A stretch of DNA of 32,389 nt, from assembly GCA_022709405.1 (NCBI GenBank), contig JAKLIV010000027.1, positions 1-32,389 of the forward strand, written 5' to 3'. Under the pieces are notes generated by a model, which saw nothing but the letters and a program-made list of their open reading frames with translations, made no database searches and was not told the DNA's origin. A program made the translations under genes and the position numbers. Source of the DNA: Spirochaetota bacterium. Its GTDB lineage: Bacteria > Spirochaetota > UBA4802 > UBA5550. Position 1 is the first letter of the stretch. Each line of letters opens with the position of its first letter. Shown in pieces: positions 1 through 8,572 of this stretch.

Positions 1-68
1 TTTTCTTGACTTTTACCCCCCGGGGTGTAAATCAATCCAAAAATCTCGAATTATTTCAGGATACGCCT

Positions 69-1100
69 ATGGAAGAAAAACTCAACGCAATCCTCGCCGA
101 AACCCTGGAAAAAATCAAGGGCTCGGCCGATCTAAAAAGCCTTGACGACGTCAGGGTCGGTGTACTGGGGAGAAAGGGGTCGCTCACGCTGGTCCTGCGC
201 TCCCTGGGAGAACTCGCTCCCGAAGAACGGGGCAGGATGGGAAAAAAGGCCAACGAGGTGAAGAAGCAAATCGAAACCTCGCTCGACGAAAGGACATCTG
301 CGCTCTCGGAGGCCGGCATCAGCGAACTGCTGAAAAAGGACTGGATAGACGTCACGCTCAACGCACCGGGCACGACCAGGCGTCCGGCAGCGGGCCATAT
401 CCACCCCATTTCCCGCCTGCAGTACGAAATCGAGGACATATTCACTTCCATGGGCTTTCAAATCCTGGACGGACCAGAGGCGGAAACCGAGCACTACAAC
501 TTCGAAGCGCTCAACATTCCGAAACATCATCCGGCCAGGGACATGCAGGACACATTCTGGACCGAGGACGGCAACCTTCTGCGCACGCACACCTCGGCAA
601 TACAGGTGCGCGGCATGGAAAAAGTCAGACCGCCGTTCCGCGTCGTGGGACCGGGGCGCGTTTTCAGGTACGAGACCACCGACGCCTCGCACGAGAACAC
701 ATTCTACCAGGTCGAGGGGATGATGGTCGACCGCGACATCAGCGTGTCCAACCTCATCTTCTTCATGAAGCAGCTCCTCAGGGAGATTTTCAAAAAAGAC
801 GTGAAGATCAGGCTGCGGCCGGGATTCTTCCCCTTCGTGGAGCCGGGCTTCGAGCTCGACATCAACTGCCTGATCTGCGGCGGGAGCGGATGCCCCGTGT
901 GCAAGCAGTCGGGCTGGGTGGAGCTTCTGCCCTGCGGCCTCGTGCACCCGAACGTGCTGCGCTCGGGAGGCATCGACCCTGATGAATGGTCCGGGTTCGC
1001 GTTCGGCCTGGGACTGAACCGCCTCATCATGATGCGCTACGGGATCAACGACATCCGTCATTTCCTGAGCGGCGACGTCCGCTTCGTCTATCAATTCTAA
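69..1100 (+). CDS. pheS: Phenylalanine--tRNA ligase alpha subunit
   Basis: The alpha chain of the cytosolic alpha2-beta2 phenylalanyl-tRNA synthetase activates Phe and charges tRNA-Phe. The first 85 or so residues are a charged helical tRNA-binding arm. The class II catalytic core follows, with motif 2 around FRVVGPGRVFRYETTDASHE and motif 3 around FGLGLNRLIMMRYGI. A Cys cluster (CLICGGSGCPVCKQSGW) just before motif 3 matches the cysteine-rich insertion seen in many bacterial PheS. The frame is open upstream to position 6, but the ATG at 69 gives 343 residues, the usual family length, and removes a non-conserved leader. No strong ribosome site precedes it. pheT follows after 11 bases, so the two genes form one operon. 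Confidence 0.97.
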   Translation: MEEKLNAILAETLEKIKGSADLKSLDDVRVGVLGRKGSLTLVLRSLGELAPEERGRMGKKANEVKKQIETSLDERTSALSEAGISELLKKDWIDVTLNAPGTTRRPAAGHIHPISRLQYEIEDIFTSMGFQILDGPEAETEHYNFEALNIPKHHPARDMQDTFWTEDGNLLRTHTSAIQVRGMEKVRPPFRVVGPGRVFRYETTDASHENTFYQVEGMMVDRDISVSNLIFFMKQLLREIFKKDVKIRLRPGFFPFVEPGFELDINCLICGGSGCPVCKQSGWVELLPCGLVHPNVLRSGGIDPDEWSGFAFGLGLNRLIMMRYGINDIRHFLSGDVRFVYQF

Positions 1101-1111
1101 GGAGAAAAGAA

Positions 1112-3508
1112 ATGTGGCTCTCACTCAATATACTGTCGGGCATGGTAGACCTGAAGGGCGTTTCTCCCGAGGAACTTGCCCTCAAGCTCACCATGTCAAC
1201 CGCTGAAATAGACTCGATCGAACACATGAACAGGCACCTCGCAACGGTGATCAGCGCGAAGGTGCTCGACGTGCTCAAGCACCCCGACGCCGACAAGCTC
1301 ACGCTGGTCGACCTCGACACCGGCACGGGCAAAACGCGTGTTGTATGCGGCGCCCCGAACCACAAAAAGGGCGACATCGTGGCCCTGGCCCTTCCCGGCA
1401 CCGATTTCGGCGGCGGCATGATCATCAAGAAATCGAAGATACGGGGGCAGGATTCGGCGGGCATGCTGTGCTCAGAAAAGGAGCTCGGCTTCTCGGACGA
1501 CCATTCAGGAATCATGGTGTTGCCGCCGGAAACGAGGCTCGGGGCGCCCTTGAGCGAGCTTTTCCCCGAGCACAGCGACGTGCGCCTCGAGATCGACAAC
1601 AAGTCGATCACGCACAGGCCCGACCTCTGGTGCCACCGCGGGTTCGCCCGCGAAATCGGCGCACTCCTTGGCCGCCCGGTCAGGGACCCGGTCGATCATA
1701 ATCTCGTAAAGGAATTCAAGAGCACCGACAACCTGTCGGTCCGCATCGAAAACCCGGACGCGGCGCCGAGATATACCGGCCTCGTGATGAAGAACGTCGC
1801 CATCAAGGAATCCCCGGCCTGGCTCAAGGCTGCGGTGACCTCGATCGGAATGAGGCCGATCAACAACATCGTGGACGTCACCAACTACGTGATGGCCGAG
1901 ATCGGCGAGCCCATGCACGCATTCGACCGCAAGAAGCTTCGCGGGAGCGAGATCATCGTGCGCATGGCCGCGCAGGGAGAGCCGCTCATGACCCTTGACG
2001 GCTCGAAGTACGAGCTCAGCGCCGAGGACATCGTGATCGCCGACGCCGGCGGCCCGGTCGCGCTCGCCGGGGTCATGGGCGGTGGCAACAGCGAAATCGA
2101 GGACGGCACGACCGAAATCGTGCTCGAGGCCGCGAACTTCAACCCGGTGAACATCCGCAAGACCGCCCAGAGATACAACCAGCGCACCGAGGCCGCAATC
2201 CGCTTCGAGAAGGCGCTCTCGCCCGAGGTCACACCCGACGCGCTCATCCGCTGCTACGACCTCATCAGGCAGTGCTGCCCGGAGGCCGAGGCGGTGACGG
2301 GACTCGTCGACGCCTACCCGGTCAAGATGAAGGAAATCACGGTCAAGACCTCGACAGCGTTCATCCGCAGGAGGCTCGGCCAGGACATCAGCGACTCCGA
2401 GATCATCCGCATACTCACCTCGCTCGACTTCGATGTCACCGGCGACGCCTCGGCGCTCTCGGTGAAGGTGCCCCATTACCGGGCCACCAAGGATGTCTCG
2501 ATCCCCGAGGACATCGTGGAGGAAGTCGGCAGGATCTTCGGATACGACAACATCACCCCGCGCTCGCCCATGGTCGCCTGCGAGGCGCCGGGCCGCAACC
2601 TGTTCAGGCTGTTCGAGCGGAAAAACAAGGAGATACTGGCTTCGTACCACGGCATGACCGAAATCAGCGGCTACTCGTTCACCGGAGAGGACATCCTGAA
2701 CAGACTAGGCATCAACGAGGACAGGGAGCTCAGGCTGAGCAATCCCCTGTCGCAGGAGCAGGACAGGCTCAGGAGGACCCTGGCGCCCAACATCATAAGC
2801 AACGTCAGGCTCAACCAGCGCCATCAGGACGAATTCAGGATATTCGAGCAGAACAGGGTCTACCTGAAGGAAGACCGCAAGTCGCCCGAACTGATCTCGG
2901 AGAAGACTTTCGCGTGCGGCGCAGTGTTCGCGCGAAGCGCTGCATCCACGCTTTTTTACGATGCGAAGAGGATCGCAATGGACATGCTGGAGAAGCATCG
3001 CGTGAAGGCGTGGGAGATGGTCCCTGCGGCGGAAAGCATCCCGCCGTACGCGCACCCGGGACGCTCGCTAGCTGTCATGATCGACGGAAAACGGGCGGGC
3101 CTCGTTTTCGAGCTCCATCCGAAAGTTGTCAAGGACTTCGAGATCGCCGGGCAGTCGGCCTTCTTCGACATCGAGCTTGACGCAGTCTTCGCCGCTAAAA
3201 AGAGCCCGCAATCGTTCACCGATCTGCAGAAATTCCCGCCTGTGCCGTTCGAGATCAGCGTAATCGCGGATTCAAACACCTACGCAGGCGAGATATGCTC
3301 TATCATCCGCGAAAGCGAAAGCAGGACGATCACGAGCGTCGAAGTTATCTCGGTCTACCAGGGCAACCCGATCCCCGAGGGCAAGAAATCGGTCTCGATC
3401 AGGATCGTGTTCGAGGCAAAAGACAGGACGCTCTCCCCGAACGAGATCGACTCGATGCAGAAAAAGGTCATCAAAGCGCTCGAGAAGAAGGGATTCACGC
3501 TGCGGTAG
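1112..3508 (+). CDS. pheT: Phenylalanine--tRNA ligase beta subunit
   Basis: The beta chain of phenylalanyl-tRNA synthetase has 798 residues, the normal bacterial length. Domains in order are an OB-fold EMAP-type tRNA-binding domain (about 40-150), the B3/B4 editing domain (about 210-370), B5 (about 405-480, from KEITVKTSTAFIRRRLG to VGRIFGYDNI), a catalytic-like core, and a C-terminal FDX-ACB anticodon-binding domain starting near KFPPVPFEISV. The reading frame extends upstream into pheS, but the ATG at 1112 is chosen because GGAG lies just after the pheS stop at 1101-1104 and the protein then begins in the conserved form MWLSLNILSG. It is co-transcribed with pheS. A strong palindrome follows the stop. 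Confidence 0.97.
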   Translation: MWLSLNILSGMVDLKGVSPEELALKLTMSTAEIDSIEHMNRHLATVISAKVLDVLKHPDADKLTLVDLDTGTGKTRVVCGAPNHKKGDIVALALPGTDFGGGMIIKKSKIRGQDSAGMLCSEKELGFSDDHSGIMVLPPETRLGAPLSELFPEHSDVRLEIDNKSITHRPDLWCHRGFAREIGALLGRPVRDPVDHNLVKEFKSTDNLSVRIENPDAAPRYTGLVMKNVAIKESPAWLKAAVTSIGMRPINNIVDVTNYVMAEIGEPMHAFDRKKLRGSEIIVRMAAQGEPLMTLDGSKYELSAEDIVIADAGGPVALAGVMGGGNSEIEDGTTEIVLEAANFNPVNIRKTAQRYNQRTEAAIRFEKALSPEVTPDALIRCYDLIRQCCPEAEAVTGLVDAYPVKMKEITVKTSTAFIRRRLGQDISDSEIIRILTSLDFDVTGDASALSVKVPHYRATKDVSIPEDIVEEVGRIFGYDNITPRSPMVACEAPGRNLFRLFERKNKEILASYHGMTEISGYSFTGEDILNRLGINEDRELRLSNPLSQEQDRLRRTLAPNIISNVRLNQRHQDEFRIFEQNRVYLKEDRKSPELISEKTFACGAVFARSAASTLFYDAKRIAMDMLEKHRVKAWEMVPAAESIPPYAHPGRSLAVMIDGKRAGLVFELHPKVVKDFEIAGQSAFFDIELDAVFAAKKSPQSFTDLQKFPPVPFEISVIADSNTYAGEICSIIRESESRTITSVEVISVYQGNPIPEGKKSVSIRIVFEAKDRTLSPNEIDSMQKKVIKALEKKGFTLR

Positions 3509-3542
3509 GATATAACCATATTGACCTCACGCCGCCTCCGGC

Positions 3543-3585
3543 GAGCCCTCTCCTCGAGGAGAGGGCTCTGATTAAAATTTTTTTT
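3543..3585 (+). terminator. Perfect 26-bp palindrome and T-tract after pheT
   Basis: Positions 3543-3568 form a perfect palindrome (13-base arms GAGCCCTCTCCTC and its complement, no spacer). It starts 35 bases after the pheT stop, and eight T residues follow at 3578-3585. The ten-base gap between stem and T-run is longer than in a textbook intrinsic terminator, so it could also be a dispersed palindromic repeat acting as a terminator. Confidence 0.55.
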
Positions 3586-3596
3586 CTCCTTCAAAA

Positions 3597-3617
3597 CCAG
3601 GGGCGGGATGCCCCTGG
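3597..3617. repeat. Small GC hairpin downstream of the pheT palindrome
   Basis: Eight-base perfect arms CCAGGGGC (3597-3604) and GCCCCTGG (3610-3617) enclose a five-base loop. The hairpin directly follows the T-run of the pheT palindrome. The rest of the 3509-3854 gap is AT-rich, especially 3690-3850, and shows no gene. Confidence 0.4.
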
Positions 3618-3787
3618 GGCCGACAAGATCAGGGCATTCCGGAAAAGCGATGTTCGAAAAGCAATCGATTGATGGGCCGTAATTAAGGATAGCTCTTTAA
3701 CACAAACAAATGAATTTTTCTAAAAAAATTAAAAATAAATTGCATAAATAACACTAAATCGTAGTATCTGCGGTAATTATCGCTCCT

Positions 3788-3816
3788 TTGATATATGTAT
3801 TCATGACAGGTTAATT
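3788..3816 (+). promoter_or_regulatory. Weak candidate promoter for the MopE/FGE lipoprotein
   Basis: TTGATA (3788-3793) is followed after 17 bases by TTAATT (3811-3816), in an AT-rich stretch about 40 bases upstream of the lipoprotein start. The -10 match is poor, and other AT-rich hexamers nearby could serve. A good ribosome site, AAGGAG at 3841-3846, precedes the ATG by eight bases. Confidence 0.2.
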
Positions 3817-3854
3817 TTCATCATGTATAAAATTTTCTTTAAGGAGTATATCAA

Positions 3855-6659
3855 ATGTTCAAGTTTAGACTTGCCGCAATAATTGCAATATTAACAGCCC
3901 TGTCTTTTGCATCCTGCGAAATCACGGATGATGACAGCAATTCCGATAACCGGCTGCAACCCCTCGAATCCATAACAGCATCGATCACTCAGTCAGGTGG
4001 AACCATCGCACCGGAAAACGGCGAATGGGAAATCGAATTCCCGGCAGGCGCGGTTTCAGAACCAACCGAAATAACCGTCTCGACCTGGCCAGACGGCACA
4101 AAACAGGTGCCAGAAGGTTATCTATCCATCTTTCCTGTATTTGAATTGAATCCCCACGGAATACAGTTCAATACCGACATAACCCTAAGGATCAATTATC
4201 ACCAGGGCGACATGTCCGAGGACGGTATCGAAGAACGCCTGATCGGTTTCTATTATCTTAACGATGACGGCAGCCTCGAAAAGGCCGAGTCGACTGTCGA
4301 TACCGCAGAAAACATCCTTGAAGTGAAACTTCCCCACTTTTCTTTCGGCATAGGCCTTCAATTGGCGGTACTGCTGGTCAACAGTGGATTCATTACAAAC
4401 GAGTTCATTGTGCAGATCATAGCAGACAGGGTCGTCGAGGAGCTGAACTCCATGACGCCTGAAGAAAGGGAGGAATTTATCGAGGAGAACAGTGAGGTAC
4501 TGGGGCCTTTCTCAGACAGGCTCGATGACATATTACCGGAAAACCCGCTTGAGGAGATCATAAATCCCGGACTTGTTTTTTACCGGGATGCGGACGAGGA
4601 TGGCTTTGGCAGCCCGGACGATTCCGTGACTGCAGTAACCGCACCCGCGGGATACGTGGCCGACAATACCGACTGCGACGACAATGACCCCGATGTAAAT
4701 CCGGCCGGGAGTGAAACTATTGACGGTTGCGACAATGACTGCAACGGGATGACCGATGAGATATATTTTTATCAGGATGCAGACTCCGATGGATACGGAA
4801 ACTCCCTCGTTTCGGTTCTCGCCGAAACAGCGCCGGCAAATTATGTTGCAGACGACACCGATTGCGACGACGCCCGGGCAGAGATATTTCCAGGCGCACC
4901 TGAAATTATCGACGGCAGGGACAACGACTGCGACGAGAACGTCGACGAGGATTCGTATTTCTACCAGGACCTGGACAACGATGGATACGGGAACTCCCTC
5001 GTTTCGGTTCTCGCAGAAACGGCGCCATCGGGATATGTGTCCGATGACGGCGACTGTGACGACACCCGCTCAGATGTCTTTCCCGGCGCGACAGAAATTA
5101 TCGACGGCAGAGACAACGACTGCGACGAAAAGGTCGACGAGGATTCGTATTTCTACCAGGACCTGGACAACGATGGATACGGGAACTCCCTCGTTTCGGT
5201 TCTCGCCGAAACGGCGCCATCGGGATATGTGTCCGATGACGGCGACTGTGACGACACCCGCTCAGATGTCTTTCCCGGCGCGACAGAAATTTACGACGGC
5301 AGGGACAACGACTGCGACGAGAAGGTCGACGAAAATTTTTATTTCTACCTGGATGAGGACGACGACGCCTATGGGAATCCCGCCGAATCGATCATCGCGG
5401 CAACGGCACCAGCCGGATATGTTCCAGACGGCACCGATTGCGACGATACCGATCCCGCAATATCTCCTGGCGTAGACGAAATAGTCGGTGATGGTATCGA
5501 CAACAATTGCGATGGTCTCATCGATGAGTCTTATTTTTACTATGATGCAGACGGTGATGATTGTGGCGACCCAAATGTTTTTATCAAGGCGGAAACCAGA
5601 CCCGGAGGATATACGACCAACAACACAGATTGCAATGACCAGATGGCAAACATCTATCCAGGCCACCCGGAATCGCTTGACGGGTTGGACAACGATTGTG
5701 ATGGGATGATTGACGACACAGCCACGGCCGGAAATAAAGCCTCCTACATCATCCACTCGGGCGGCTTATTATCCTTCAAGATGGTCTTTGTACCCGGCGG
5801 GTTGACTTTCCCGACCGGAACAAATAACAGCACCACAGCAACCGTTCACAATGCCTACTGGATAGCCGAGACCGAGGTGACCTACGAGTTGTGGTACAAA
5901 GTATACACCTGGGCAACAAGCGGTAGCGGTGCAACCGGTGCTGGAGACTACAGCTTCAACTTTACAACTGGCTGTGTTCCCAGAGCTGGAAATGATGGAT
6001 CACCGGGAAGCGAGACCACCAGCCAGGAACCGGCAACCTATATAAACTGGCGTCATGCCATGATCTGGTGTAATGCACTTACCGAATGGTTTAACGCACA
6101 CAACGGGACAGCTTCTGACCTTGACTGTGTATATTACACTGATAGCGGATATACAACACCAATTAAAACTGCTGATGATTCCAATACCAAATTCTGGGAA
6201 TCAGGAACAGGGCCCAATGACGGCAAAGAGGACGATCCATATGTGAATGCAGCAGCGAAGGGGTTCAGGCTCTTGACAAATAACGAGTGGCAATGCGCTG
6301 CCCGATATATAGATGGGACAAACTGGACGTCAGGGACATATGCCAGTGGGGCTACAGCAGACTATAACGATGCGACAGCAACCGGTAATGTCGCAGTATA
6401 TTCAGCAAATTCAAATTCATCAACAACCACGGTGAAAAGCAAAAATCCCAATGCTCTTGGTCTGTATGATATGAACGGCAATGTAGAGGAATGGTGTTTT
6501 GACTGGGGATCTGGCGGCAATGAGGGGATTAATCGCTTAATACGTGGCGGCGCATATTACACCGATGCCTACTTTTTGCAACTCACCATAATAACATTGT
6601 GCGGTCCGAATGGTGAGTGCGGAGCCAGAGGCTTTCGCTTTGCAAGGTCGGCAGACTAA
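3855..6659 (+). CDS. Lipoprotein with six MopE-type metal-binding repeats and a C-terminal FGE-sulfatase-like domain
   Basis: This 934-residue protein is predicted to be exported and lipidated. The signal peptide ends in a spirochaete-style lipobox, SFAS-C21. Residues about 45-165 form a ZU5-like beta domain (GGTIAPENGEWEIEFPAGAV). Six repeats of about 63 residues span about 240-625. Each has FYxDxDxDGYG, a TAPxGYV segment, DCDD, and DGxDNDCDxxxDE, as in the putative metal-binding repeats of MopE. Repeats 3 and 4 are almost identical in DNA. From about 635 to the end is a SUMF1/FGE-like domain (MVFVPGG, INWRHAMIWCNAL, FRLLTNNEWQCAAR, LYDMNGNVEEWCFDWG, RGGAYY, GARGFRFARS). Most bacterial lipoproteins with this domain are not proven enzymes. 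The role is probably at the cell surface and calcium or copper dependent, which is inference. The ribosome site AAGGAG is well placed. Confidence 0.88.
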   Translation: MFKFRLAAIIAILTALSFASCEITDDDSNSDNRLQPLESITASITQSGGTIAPENGEWEIEFPAGAVSEPTEITVSTWPDGTKQVPEGYLSIFPVFELNPHGIQFNTDITLRINYHQGDMSEDGIEERLIGFYYLNDDGSLEKAESTVDTAENILEVKLPHFSFGIGLQLAVLLVNSGFITNEFIVQIIADRVVEELNSMTPEEREEFIEENSEVLGPFSDRLDDILPENPLEEIINPGLVFYRDADEDGFGSPDDSVTAVTAPAGYVADNTDCDDNDPDVNPAGSETIDGCDNDCNGMTDEIYFYQDADSDGYGNSLVSVLAETAPANYVADDTDCDDARAEIFPGAPEIIDGRDNDCDENVDEDSYFYQDLDNDGYGNSLVSVLAETAPSGYVSDDGDCDDTRSDVFPGATEIIDGRDNDCDEKVDEDSYFYQDLDNDGYGNSLVSVLAETAPSGYVSDDGDCDDTRSDVFPGATEIYDGRDNDCDEKVDENFYFYLDEDDDAYGNPAESIIAATAPAGYVPDGTDCDDTDPAISPGVDEIVGDGIDNNCDGLIDESYFYYDADGDDCGDPNVFIKAETRPGGYTTNNTDCNDQMANIYPGHPESLDGLDNDCDGMIDDTATAGNKASYIIHSGGLLSFKMVFVPGGLTFPTGTNNSTTATVHNAYWIAETEVTYELWYKVYTWATSGSGATGAGDYSFNFTTGCVPRAGNDGSPGSETTSQEPATYINWRHAMIWCNALTEWFNAHNGTASDLDCVYYTDSGYTTPIKTADDSNTKFWESGTGPNDGKEDDPYVNAAAKGFRLLTNNEWQCAARYIDGTNWTSGTYASGATADYNDATATGNVAVYSANSNSSTTTVKSKNPNALGLYDMNGNVEEWCFDWGSGGNEGINRLIRGGAYYTDAYFLQLTIITLCGPNGECGARGFRFARSAD
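4950..5333 (+). repeat. Near-identical 192-bp tandem units inside the lipoprotein gene
   Basis: The unit at 4950-5141 is repeated at 5142-5333 with a period of exactly 192 bases (64 codons). By eye about six positions differ. The other four MopE-type repeats of the gene are much more diverged, so this pair is a recent in-frame duplication or is kept alike by gene conversion. Confidence 0.9.
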
Positions 6660-6701
6660 CAGCTGATCGCAGTAAAATTTCTTTCTCCCCTACCAATAAG
6701 G

Positions 6702-6740
6702 GCTGCCTTCTACTCATATTTTAAAAATGAGAAAGGCGGC
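6702..6740. terminator. Bidirectional terminator between convergent genes
   Basis: An imperfect inverted repeat (GCC-TT...CTCAT / ATGAG...AA-GGC) has a centre made of T and A runs. It lies between the end of the plus-strand lipoprotein gene and the end of the minus-strand CYTH gene. Its position and shape fit a shared terminator, although the stem contains bulges. Confidence 0.45.
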
Positions 6741-6754
6741 TTGAGGCGGGAAGA

Positions 6755-7282
6755 TCATTCGCGCAGAATCATTTCCAGGTACGACCTTCTCTCGAACCGG
6801 TTGAGCCCGAGTTTTTCTGCAAGCGCGAAAAGCTCGGCCTCGACCTTCTCGCGATCGGTGTCTTTCTTCTCGAGCTCGACGAAGAGGCCCAGGCCCTCGA
6901 CCCGGTCGACGCATATCTCGATCCCGCCCAGATGATACAGGCTGCGGTCCTTCACCACCCTTCCGGATTCGACAAATCCGAGATCCCCTAAAATTTGCGC
7001 CATGACGGCCGTATCGGCGACAGCGGTTTCATGCTCGATCCGGGTCTTCGATTTATTCCCGATCTTCGGGCCCTTGTAGGTGAGCACGGTCCGGCCCCCG
7101 GCATTTCGGATGCGCAGCGCCTCGTCGGTCTTCTTGAAGTCGCGGGCCGGATGGTTGTAATACACGTCGCTTTCGGTGCGCCGCTCATCAAAAACGCCGC
7201 CAAGGGCGCTGATGCGCGAGACAACTTCTTCCTCGCTGTCGCAGCAGGCCTTGATTTCTATTTCTAATATATCCATTCTCAT
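6755..7282 (-). CDS. cyaB: CYTH-domain protein, class IV adenylate cyclase-like
   Basis: The CYTH fold covers all 175 residues and opens with the signature ExExK motif (LEIEIKA) that binds triphosphate through metal ions. Further charged strand motifs follow: ALRIRN, VLTYKGP, KTRIEHE, VDRVEGLGLFVELE. Family members include class IV adenylate cyclase (CyaB, cAMP from ATP), thiamine triphosphatase and related phosphohydrolases, and sequence alone does not decide among them. The length and the EGLGxFVELE segment fit the CyaB branch. ATG at 7282 and ATG at 7276 are both possible starts, and neither has a clear ribosome site. The protein is probably cytosolic. An intergenic repeat separates it from the upstream co-directional GerMN gene. 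Confidence 0.75.
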   Translation of the reverse strand: MRMDILEIEIKACCDSEEEVVSRISALGGVFDERRTESDVYYNHPARDFKKTDEALRIRNAGGRTVLTYKGPKIGNKSKTRIEHETAVADTAVMAQILGDLGFVESGRVVKDRSLYHLGGIEICVDRVEGLGLFVELEKKDTDREKVEAELFALAEKLGLNRFERRSYLEMILRE

Positions 7283-7303
7283 TTTCTGGTGACTGGAGTA
7301 ACA

Positions 7304-7387
7304 TCATTCCCGTATCCGCCATCGCGGGCACAGGCTCCAGCGGTAATCCATCTTATTACAATGGATTCCCGTTTTCACGGGAGTGAC
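7304..7387. repeat. Two-hairpin intergenic repeat of the TCATTCCCG type
   Basis: The outer ends TCATTCCCGT (7304-7313) and ACGGGAGTGA (7377-7386) are imperfect inverse complements. Inside lie AATCCAT (7345-7351) paired with ATGGATT (7361-7367), and CCCGT (7368-7372) paired with ACGGG (7377-7381). This resembles the common dispersed 'ATTCCCG...CGGGAAT' repeats found between genes in many Gram-negative genomes. It fills the gap between the GerMN and CYTH genes and encodes nothing. Confidence 0.6.
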
Positions 7388-7397
7388 AGTGCGGCTG

Positions 7398-8177
7398 TTA
7401 CTTCCTCCGGTGTAATGGCCCGCCGATCGAAAGCCCGTCGCCTCCGAGGCTGGTCTTTTTTTTGCCGTCGACCAGAATGACAACCCTGTCGATTCCGTCA
7501 AACTGCGTGGCCGTGTACACGATCTGGTCCACGCGGTGCAGCAGGATGTTCCCGGCCGCGCCCTCTTCTATGGCCCTGTTGAAGTCCACGGTGGCGGTAT
7601 TTCCGTTTACGGTGACCTTGCGGACCCTGAGTTTGTCCGGGACGGCGGTCAGGTATCCCCTGCCCTCCTCTCCTTTTGTCGGGCCCTTGATCAGCTCCTC
7701 GAGCGCGTTCTTCAGCGGCGCATCGGGGTCAACGGTCCTCGACACCGTAGAAAGATAGAACTTTTCAGTCGGCTCGTCGAGCCGGATGAAATAGACCCTG
7801 ACCTTCTTCTGGGGCGGAGCTTTTACCTCCTCTCCGGCTTTTGCCGCAGTATCAGCCTTCCTGTCTTTTTTTTCGGTCTCAACTCCCTTTTCAGGCTGGA
7901 TTACGGGAGGAGCGGGCCTGACTGCCGCGACAGGAGGCTTTGCCGGCTGCCCGGGCTTTTTCGCCAGGTAAAATTTATTGGCCATCACGACAATCACGGT
8001 GACAAGCGCCATGATTATCAGGACGGCCACGGGGTTCCATCCTCCGGAACCCGCCGCCCTGACCGGTTCCGGTGGCGCCGGACTTTTCTGGCTCCGCCCG
8101 GCCGCAGAAGCACGGCTTTTGCCCGAAGGCGACTTTTTGCCGGCCGCTTTGACGTTTTTGGTTTTCTTTGACGTCAT
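7398..8177 (-). CDS. Membrane-anchored GerMN-domain protein
   Basis: This 259-residue protein has a Lys/Ala/Ser/Pro-rich cytoplasmic head (1-45), one transmembrane helix (about 49-68, PVAVLIIMALVTVIVVMA), a Pro/Lys/Ala-rich linker (70-123), and a GerMN domain (about 124-240: VRVYFIRLDEPTEKFYLSTVSR, ALEELIKGPT, VNGNTATVDFN, QIVYTATQFDGIDRVVILVDGK). GerMN domains occur in spore proteins GerM and LpqB, but also in many non-sporulating bacteria, where the role is unknown. The outer domain is probably periplasmic. An in-frame TTG at 8195 would lengthen the protein. The ATG at 8177 is preferred because AAAGGCGGG lies just upstream of it. The gene is divergent from pcm. Confidence 0.8.
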   Translation of the reverse strand: MTSKKTKNVKAAGKKSPSGKSRASAAGRSQKSPAPPEPVRAAGSGGWNPVAVLIIMALVTVIVVMANKFYLAKKPGQPAKPPVAAVRPAPPVIQPEKGVETEKKDRKADTAAKAGEEVKAPPQKKVRVYFIRLDEPTEKFYLSTVSRTVDPDAPLKNALEELIKGPTKGEEGRGYLTAVPDKLRVRKVTVNGNTATVDFNRAIEEGAAGNILLHRVDQIVYTATQFDGIDRVVILVDGKKKTSLGGDGLSIGGPLHRRK

Positions 8178-8572
8178 GGGTAACCCGCCTTTCAATGAAT
8201 TGGGGCCGGGCCCTTCACCGCCGGGATCATGACCGGCCCCCGCAACAGGGAACTACCGTCCGGGCTTTCATGCAAGGACTTTTTTATCCCCGGCCGCGAA
8301 AGCCGGGCAAGGAAAATATCTTGAAACCACGACCGGTCCATGATAGATTATTCATTGTCGGCGAACCGCATATGCCGGGTGATTGCATGTTTTCGGGGAA
8401 ACCAGAAATGAATAATATGCCGGCCCCTGACATATCGAATGATCCCCCTCGGGATTGCCCCTTTAGTCCGGGAGGCGGGTACTTATTTTCAGGATTAAAA
8501 CCCGGCATAATACTAATGGCGTTCATATCCGCCCTGTGCATGGCTTCCTGCTGCGGCAAAGGAGAATCGAAC
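8178..8572. other. Intergenic region between the GerMN gene and pcm
   Basis: These 395 bases lie between two divergent genes. The pcm reading frame stays open through the region and could encode an N-terminal extension with a lipoprotein-like hydrophobic segment (residues ILMAFISALCMASCC, about 8507-8551). No convincing RNA gene or strong promoter was recognised. Confidence 0.4.

Noticed and set aside
986..1111. N-terminal extension of pheT
   Set aside because: It lies inside the conserved end of pheS in another frame and is Arg/Pro-rich. The ribosome site supports the start at 1112.
132..1124. Long minus-strand open frame opposite pheS, and a similar one opposite pheT (1505-2650)
   Set aside because: GC-rich shadow frames of well-conserved genes, with low-complexity Arg/Asp/Val-rich translations and no family resemblance.
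4756..5475. Plus-strand frame inside the repeat stalk
   Set aside because: A Thr/Arg-rich shadow created by the repeated DNA in another frame.
8168..8506. Far N-terminal part of the open frame before pcm
   Set aside because: The translation looks like intergenic DNA (Arg/Pro/Gly-rich) with no ribosome site. It overlaps the start of the divergent GerMN gene.
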